DNA from: an uncultured Sphingorhabdus sp. | Lineage (GTDB): Bacteria > Pseudomonadota > Alphaproteobacteria > Sphingomonadales > Sphingomonadaceae | Length of the DNA: 10,996 nt | Assembly: GCA_937873665.1 (NCBI GenBank) | Contig: CALMYW010000200.1 | Span: 1 to 10,996 of the forward strand | Reading direction: 5' to 3' | Shown: positions 6,413 through 10,996 of the stretch, one piece after another | Layout of the letters: every line of letters starts with the position of its first letter | Numbering within the stretch: position 1 is the first letter of the stretch | Notes under the pieces: model-generated | The model's database searches: none | The model's input: only the letters and a program-made list of their open reading frames with translations | Told to the model about the DNA's origin: nothing | Made by a program: the position numbers and the translations under genes

Positions 6413-9400
6413 TCACTCTTGGACGTCAATTTCGCCGGGCTTTCCGTCCACCCACGGCACGGCGCAATCACGCGCCTTGGCGTGGGCAGCGTCGAGGGCT
6501 GGCCCCATGCACAGGATTTCGGTGATACGGCGCGCGGTTTTGGCGAAGTGGAGCGCCTCTTCGCCCGTCAGCGCGCGACCGAGAACGTCGGCTTCGCGGT
6601 AAGAAAGCCACTTCTTGAGCACCTGATATCCGCCGAGCGTGTAGTCCCAGACCTTAGCGGGCACACCCTCCCATCTGGCATCGGCGTTGATGTAGACGTC
6701 TACTGCCTGCTCGCCAATTAGGCTGAATAGTGTTTCGAGGTCGAGATCATGGCGCGCTGCCAGTTGGGACAAAGCATTGCGTTCGACATCGGTCCACACC
6801 CGGACATCGGTTTTCCCGCCACCGGGCATGACAAGCCGAGTCCCATTATCGCGACGCTGGATATAGCCCCATCCGGCGGTCACGTTGAATGATTTGCCGC
6901 GAGGCGTTGCTATCGCTGAAAGACCTGCAAGCAGCGATCCTTGGGTTACACCCTCAACTTCGATTTCAGCATCGAGCAATGCCGAAAGCGCAGCACCCAA
7001 TTCGGCAGACGAGGTGAATACCTCAAGCTCACCGGGGAACGGAATGCGCGGCCAATCAATTCTGAGTGCGTCAATATAGCTGACTTCGTATGTTGGCGCG
7101 TTCAGGGTAGCGAGAATGTGGTCGAAGAGCTGGCTGCTTGAGATGCCTCGATCTGCCAGCGCCTTCTTGAGTGATTTCGCAACATTCGGTTCGAGGTTCT
7201 GGCTGTCTTGGCGGACTGTGGCCGGAAAGATCGCGACGTTGCTCTCGACTAGATGATGATCGCCAAGCACGGTGACGGATTGCGGCTTGTAAAAGACGCC
7301 CATCCTGTTGCGTTCGCCAGCCGTGAGGAAACGATTTACAAAGCCTGTGTTGCCGAAAAACTCCGGACGCTTTTCGTCGATTAGCTTCGTGTCGGGATCC
7401 CAATATGCCCATCGCACGTCAAAAGGACGATAAGCATAGCGGACGATTTCGCCGAGCGCATGCTTCCGCCCGATCAGCGATTTTCGGGTCTCTGCCGAGT
7501 CGTAGCGAGACGAGCTGTTCATCAACGCGGGAAAGGCTCTCGTTAAATCCGCATCTGAAACTTTGAGATCAAAATATTGCTCGATGCGCTTTTCCAACGC
7601 ATCGCGATCAACGTCGATGAGGAATTCGTCGCGGCTCGTTTTTACCCCCGCGAAGCTAACCGGCAGTAGCTCCGTCAAGCGTGGCCATTCGAAATAGCCC
7701 GCGCCGACATCGGCGGGCATAAATTGCAGACGCAACGGCAGCGAGGGGGTGAGGTGTTCATAAAGCGTGGTCGGGTCGGCTTCGGCGGACGCCGCCAGTG
7801 TCTCGCGCTTCGCAGTTCCCCACAAATGCCTGAAAGCGATCGTTTCGGCTGGCTTGTGATCCTTCTTGCGCACCAGCGTCGCAATCGCCGTGCCGACTTG
7901 AATGCCTGCCGGATTGGCTGGCGTCGAGAAGATCGACGGGTCCGACAATCCTTCAGGAGTTTTTTTGCCGGTCTTGTATTTGTCCCCGTTCAGGCAGTCG
8001 ATTGCGATGCTGTCGAACGTCTCTAGATAGCGTTCGCGCATACCGGGGCAGCTCAGGCTGTCTAGCCAGCCATAGTTCGAGATGAATGAAATAACGCCTT
8101 CGCCGGTCTTTTCTGCGATGCGCCGTTCGGCCATGCGGAAGAAACGGACATACAGCTCATTCAGGCCCTGTCCTTTTGATGGCGCGACCTTTTTGACCTT
8201 ACGGTATTCATTAGTTAGCGCGCGTTCTTCCGCGTTGTCCGCAATTCCGGCAAAGCCATCATAAGGCGGATTGCCGAGGATAACGAGGATCGGCGTAGAT
8301 TGCTTGACCGCATCGGCGGATGCACGTTCAGCTTCGAGTTCGGGAAAAGGTAGCGGTTTGTTTGTGTGCGGCTCCCATCCGGTTAGCGCGTTGGTCAGGT
8401 AGATCGCCGGTCGCGTGTCTGCGGCAAGCGGCGCATCCATGTTTGCCAGCGTCATCCCCGCCTGCATATGCGCGACGACAAACGGCGCAGGCATAATCTC
8501 GAACCCGAAGACGCGCGTTTGCGCCGCATCTCGCAGCCGGTCGGCCAGCGCATCGCCAAGCCCGTGATGTTCGAGGTTGGCACGGATGCGACGCAGGACG
8601 GCATTGATGAAGCCGCCTGTCCCGCAGCACGGATCAAGCACATAGACTCGCCCGTCGGCCAGGCCGTCGGCTATACCCAGTTCGTCTTTTAGCGCACGGT
8701 CAACACGCGCGACCATGTAATCGACGATTTCGGCGGGCGTGTACCAGACGCCGAATTGCTTGCGCAGTTTGGGGTCGAACGCTTCTAGAAAAGGCTCGTA
8801 GAAATACTGGACTGCTTCGCCTTGATCGAAGCGTTTCAGAAATTCCGCCGCGTCAATGCGGTTGAGCGTGTTGCCGGTCCAGTCAAGCACCTCAACAAGA
8901 TCGAGCTGCTTGATATGTTGTGGCGAAGTCAGTTGCTGGAACAGCGTCTGGATGAAGGGAACATGCAAGCTCCAGCCTGCCGAGCGCCAGTCGAAGCGCG
9001 GCGGGTTGCGCGGCGTTTCGCGCGCCCAGATCACCCATGCGGAGAACAGTCCGTAGAACAGAGTTTGGACGAGCGTGGAGCGGAAGAAATGATCACCCTT
9101 TTCCTCATCGAAGGTGATGCCGAGCGCATCTTCTAGTGCAGAGCGAACTGTTTTGAGTGCTGGAAGATCGCCCGCCGCATCGACCCTCGCGAGTGCGTCA
9201 CGGGCGTATGACGCGAGGAACCACGCTACATCCTTGGGCTGCACCAGCGCGACATTCTGTGTCAGCGCACGGCGGAGATATTCAACGAAGGCGAGGCCGA
9301 TGGTTTTGGCCGACTTTCCCGGCGTCTGGACGAGCGACCAGAAATCAGCGGCGGTGTAGGCAAGCGCGAATGCTTCGAGCCGGGTCGCTGTGCCGTTGAC

Positions 9401-9796
9401 ATCAGGCCCGACGAGCTGAAACGCACGCATGTTTGTGACCAGCACGAGGCCGTAAGCATCATAGTATTTGGTCAGTTGGGCGGGTGTCGATTTGAACAGG
9501 CTGTCGTCGGCAACCGCCTTAACTTCGACCACGCCGCGTTCTGGCAGTTGCCCTTTGCGCGGCTCGCCCTTCTGGATTTGATTCGTTGCGAACAGACCGA
9601 AATCTGGGCTGCCCGCGCCAGCATTGGAAAGCTGTGACAGCGCCATAACCTTGGGAGAGAGCGACGCGCCGACCCGCTCGAAAAGCGTATGGAGCGCAGG
9701 ATAATAGGCGGTTTCCGGCGTTCCAGCGCCGAGTGCGCGAACCCGGCGAACGGCCTCGAAAAATTCCTCAGCGATTTGAATTGGTTCGTAAGCCAC
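6413..9796 (-). CDS. Type ISP-like restriction-modification enzyme without helicase (nuclease plus N6-adenine methyltransferase)
   Basis: This 1127-residue protein should methylate adenine in a specific DNA site and may cut unmodified DNA. The N-terminal part carries SPDFG (63-67) and VVEVKAV (89-95), a PD...ExK nuclease signature. QFGVWYTPAEIVDYMV (347-362) is the usual lead-in to the methyltransferase. Motif I is DPCCGTGGF (388-396) and motif IV is NPPY (509-512), the N6-adenine type. The long C-terminal part, ending with GGYQVLKKWLSYRE (1055-1068), matches the type ISP specificity domain. Classical type ISP enzymes such as LlaBIII also have a helicase between nuclease and methyltransferase and are about 1,500-1,600 residues; none is present here, giving a type IIG-like architecture. 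The start is GTG at 9796 with AAGGGG five bases upstream. First gene of the operon, followed 15 bases later by mcrB. It may work alone or protect self DNA for the McrBC part. Confidence 0.9.
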   Translation of the reverse strand: MAYEPIQIAEEFFEAVRRVRALGAGTPETAYYPALHTLFERVGASLSPKVMALSQLSNAGAGSPDFGLFATNQIQKGEPRKGQLPERGVVEVKAVADDSLFKSTPAQLTKYYDAYGLVLVTNMRAFQLVGPDVNGTATRLEAFALAYTAADFWSLVQTPGKSAKTIGLAFVEYLRRALTQNVALVQPKDVAWFLASYARDALARVDAAGDLPALKTVRSALEDALGITFDEEKGDHFFRSTLVQTLFYGLFSAWVIWARETPRNPPRFDWRSAGWSLHVPFIQTLFQQLTSPQHIKQLDLVEVLDWTGNTLNRIDAAEFLKRFDQGEAVQYFYEPFLEAFDPKLRKQFGVWYTPAEIVDYMVARVDRALKDELGIADGLADGRVYVLDPCCGTGGFINAVLRRIRANLEHHGLGDALADRLRDAAQTRVFGFEIMPAPFVVAHMQAGMTLANMDAPLAADTRPAIYLTNALTGWEPHTNKPLPFPELEAERASADAVKQSTPILVILGNPPYDGFAGIADNAEERALTNEYRKVKKVAPSKGQGLNELYVRFFRMAERRIAEKTGEGVISFISNYGWLDSLSCPGMRERYLETFDSIAIDCLNGDKYKTGKKTPEGLSDPSIFSTPANPAGIQVGTAIATLVRKKDHKPAETIAFRHLWGTAKRETLAASAEADPTTLYEHLTPSLPLRLQFMPADVGAGYFEWPRLTELLPVSFAGVKTSRDEFLIDVDRDALEKRIEQYFDLKVSDADLTRAFPALMNSSSRYDSAETRKSLIGRKHALGEIVRYAYRPFDVRWAYWDPDTKLIDEKRPEFFGNTGFVNRFLTAGERNRMGVFYKPQSVTVLGDHHLVESNVAIFPATVRQDSQNLEPNVAKSLKKALADRGISSSQLFDHILATLNAPTYEVSYIDALRIDWPRIPFPGELEVFTSSAELGAALSALLDAEIEVEGVTQGSLLAGLSAIATPRGKSFNVTAGWGYIQRRDNGTRLVMPGGGKTDVRVWTDVERNALSQLAARHDLDLETLFSLIGEQAVDVYINADARWEGVPAKVWDYTLGGYQVLKKWLSYREADVLGRALTGEEALHFAKTARRITEILCMGPALDAAHAKARDCAVPWVDGKPGEIDVQE

Positions 9797-9837
9797 GCTC
9801 TCCCCTTTGTGCTGTCGTAGATGAGGGGCAAAGACGG

Positions 9838-9866
9838 AACAAGATTTACCTTTGTCCGAACTTGTT
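9838..9866 (-). promoter_or_regulatory. Inverted repeat upstream of the restriction operon
   Basis: AACAAG (9838-9843) and CTTGTT (9861-9866) are complementary, in an AT-richer patch 40-70 bases before the GTG start of the methyltransferase. The position suits a promoter or operator for the operon; restriction genes are often controlled here. The arms are short, and I could not assign -35 and -10 boxes convincingly. Confidence 0.25.
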
Positions 9867-10276
9867 TTGCATGGCTGCCCTACGGGCGACCCGCTCTATT
9901 CGCTACGCGAACCAAGCCTGTAGTCTTGGCCCATCCGGGTGACGATCGGGAGCGGGGGCAAATGAGCGGGAAGTTTTAGGGTCGCACTCTTTCCCGCGCT
10001 GCGCGCTCCTTGAGGGTGCGGAGTCTTTTGGCTGACCCGCTGGCGCTCTTGCCTCTCTCCTGGCCGGATGGGCGCTGGCGCACAGTTGCGCGCGCACACC
10101 ATCCGACTGGCGTCGCACCGGCAAGGGTGCCGTTCCTGTTCGGCCGCTGCGCGGCGAACTTTCTTCAATGACATTCGACTGATTGTGGACGGCGCGGACG
10201 CGCCGGCGTGTGTGTGGCCGTCCCCGAAGAGGGGGATGGGCGGCGCTTCCGGCTAGGCCCGTCGCGCTCAGGCGCA

Positions 10277-10303
10277 ACCCGGCAGGCCGGGTCTTTCACT
10301 TTG
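10277..10303 (+). terminator. Possible weak intrinsic terminator or attenuator ahead of ardC
   Basis: A perfect 7-base stem (10277-10283 with 10286-10292) closed by a two-base AG is followed by CTTTCACTTT. The T content is modest and interrupted, so termination would be weak. It sits 115 bases before ardC on the same strand and could act as an attenuator or merely be chance in GC-rich DNA. Confidence 0.22.
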
Positions 10304-10396
10304 TTACAGCCTTGCAGGTGCGCCTGATCGCGCCGGGCCTCTTGGTCGCTTTTTGCCGCCCACCCCCCTCTCCGGGGGCGTGTGGTTTTAGAGGCG

Positions 10397-10402
10397 AGGA
10401 GG
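10397..10402 (+). promoter_or_regulatory. Strong ribosome-binding site of ardC
   Basis: A perfect AGGAGG lies five bases before the ATG at 10408. A GTG immediately before that ATG (10405-10407) is in frame but only two bases from the Shine-Dalgarno, so the ATG is preferred. Confidence 0.75.
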
Positions 10403-10407
10403 CTGTG

Positions 10408-10996
10408 ATGGCGGTTGGCAATCGGAAACGGGGTTTTGGCGGCAAGGGTAAGGCGGCGCTGCGCGCCGCGCGCGAGGGCGATACGCCCCGCGCTTCGCTC
10501 TATGACGAGGTAACGGCGAAGATCATCGCCCAGCTTGAGGCTGGCCTGTTCCCTTGGGCGCAGCCGTGGAACTCGGCGGCAGCCGTGCCGGGATTGCCGC
10601 GCAATGCGGTTTCGGGGCGTCCCTATTCGGGCGTCAATGTGCTGATCCTTTGGGGTGCGGTCATTGAAGGCTGCTACCCGTCGCAGGACTGGTTGACCTT
10701 TCGGCAGGCGCTGGCCGCTGGCGGATGCGTCCGCAAGGGCGAGCGCGGCCATACAATCTTTTACGCCGACCGCTTCACCCCCGAAGATGGGCGCGAGCAG
10801 GGCGAGGGCGCGGAGGGCGAACCCCGCGCGATTCCGTTTCTCAAACGCTTCGTCGTGTTCAATGCCGCGCAATGCGACGGACTGCCCGAGCGGCTGACAG
10901 CCGACCCGACACCGTTGCCTGAGCGCGAACAGCATGAGGGCGCGGAGGCGCTGATTGCCGCGACGGGTGCGGATTTCCGCATCGGCGGCGCGCGGG
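10408..10996 (+). CDS. ardC: ArdC-type antirestriction protein, N-terminal part (runs off the window)
   Basis: ArdC proteins enter recipients during conjugation, bind single-stranded DNA and protect incoming DNA from restriction. The 196 visible residues, of about 300 expected, cover the N-terminal ssDNA-binding domain (DUF1738, PF08401 type). Family blocks appear in order: a basic leader, YDEVTAKIIAQLEAG (32-46), PWAQPWN (49-55), GRPYSGVNVLIL (70-81), WLTFRQA (94-100), VRKGERGHTIFY (107-118) and FVVFNAAQCDGL (147-158). The expected C-terminal zincin-like metallopeptidase domain lies beyond the window. The coding sequence is markedly richer in GC than the neighbouring restriction operon, suggesting a different origin. 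Such genes are usual cargo of plasmids and integrative conjugative elements, so this supports mobile DNA at this edge. It is divergent from the restriction operon. Confidence 0.9.
   Translation, partial: MAVGNRKRGFGGKGKAALRAAREGDTPRASLYDEVTAKIIAQLEAGLFPWAQPWNSAAAVPGLPRNAVSGRPYSGVNVLILWGAVIEGCYPSQDWLTFRQALAAGGCVRKGERGHTIFYADRFTPEDGREQGEGAEGEPRAIPFLKRFVVFNAAQCDGLPERLTADPTPLPEREQHEGAEALIAATGADFRIGGAR

Larger units (their letters stand above)
9867..10407. other. Gene-free, hairpin-rich region between the operon and ardC
   Basis: I find no credible gene here. Small open frames on both strands (for example minus 10174-9896 and 10277-9903, plus 10068-10256) have the skewed, low-complexity composition of chance frames in GC-rich DNA. 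Several inverted repeats are visible: GCGGGAA (9966-9972) with TTCCCGC (9991-9997); CGGATGG (10065-10071) with CCATCCG (10099-10105), enclosing GCGCA (10078-10082) and TGCGC (10087-10091); and ACCCGGC (10277-10283) with GCCGGGT (10286-10292). The region may hold the ardC promoter, a leader RNA or a transfer-related site. I see no iterons or nick-site consensus I can name. Confidence 0.45.

Noticed and set aside
1810..9796. BREX or DISARM system
   Set aside because: The methyltransferase resembles PglX/DrmMI-type enzymes in general, but BrxC/PglZ, or DrmA/DrmB helicase genes, are absent; the partners are McrB and McrC.
9896..10277. Overlapping minus-strand frames of 92 and 124 codons, and a plus-strand frame at 10068-10256
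   Set aside because: Arg/Pro/Ser-rich products, overlapping frames, no ribosome-binding site of note and strong inverted repeats underneath; treated as non-coding.
10165..10935. 256-codon open frame on the minus strand
   Set aside because: Most of it is antisense to the clear ArdC coding sequence; the product is basic and low-complexity with no family motif.
1..10996. CRISPR array, insertion sequence or integrase
   Set aside because: No regularly spaced repeats, transposase or recombinase motifs were found on either strand.

Overview
The window looks like part of an alphaproteobacterial chromosome or integrated element, most likely from a sphingomonad-type organism. That placement is an inference from the GC-rich composition, GTG starts and the style of the ArdC-like gene; no ribosomal or other phylogenetic marker is present. 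It reads as one end of an accessory defence island: the 3' end of a tRNA gene sits at the left edge and a gene typical of conjugative elements sits at the right edge. No integrase, transposase or duplicate tRNA end is visible, so the island boundaries are not proven.

Layout. (1) 1-34: 3' end of a tRNA gene, followed by about 390 bases without a gene but with a run of five inverted repeats. (2) 424-1527 (+): a complete Fic protein with an autoinhibitory motif, preceded by a nested palindrome that could be its operator. Two nearly identical 28-base palindromic repeats lie either side of it, at 169-196 and 1656-1683. (3) 9796-1810 (-): a compact four-gene restriction operon. It is transcribed in this order: a helicase-less type ISP-like methyltransferase-nuclease (9796-6413), a multidomain McrB-type AAA+ protein (6397-3875), a small PD-(D/E)XK-like protein (3878-3132) and McrC (3135-1810). 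The first junction is a 15-base gap and the next two are 4-base stop/start overlaps, which implies coupled translation. (4) 9797-10407: about 610 bases without a convincing gene, rich in inverted repeats. (5) 10408-10996 (+): an ArdC-type antirestriction gene that runs off the window.

How the genes may work together. McrB supplies the NTP-driven motor and the target sensing; McrC supplies the nuclease. This McrB is unusual: it seems to carry an EVE-like (PUA-fold, modified-base reader) domain inserted between Walker A and Walker B, plus a ScoMcrA-like module and a winged-helix-like module at the N-terminus. The small gene between mcrB and mcrC appears to be a second nuclease subunit. The methyltransferase may be an independent restriction-modification enzyme, or it may mark self DNA for the McrBC part, as in LlaJI-like systems. 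The four-gene combination with the domain-inserted McrB is the most interesting object here.
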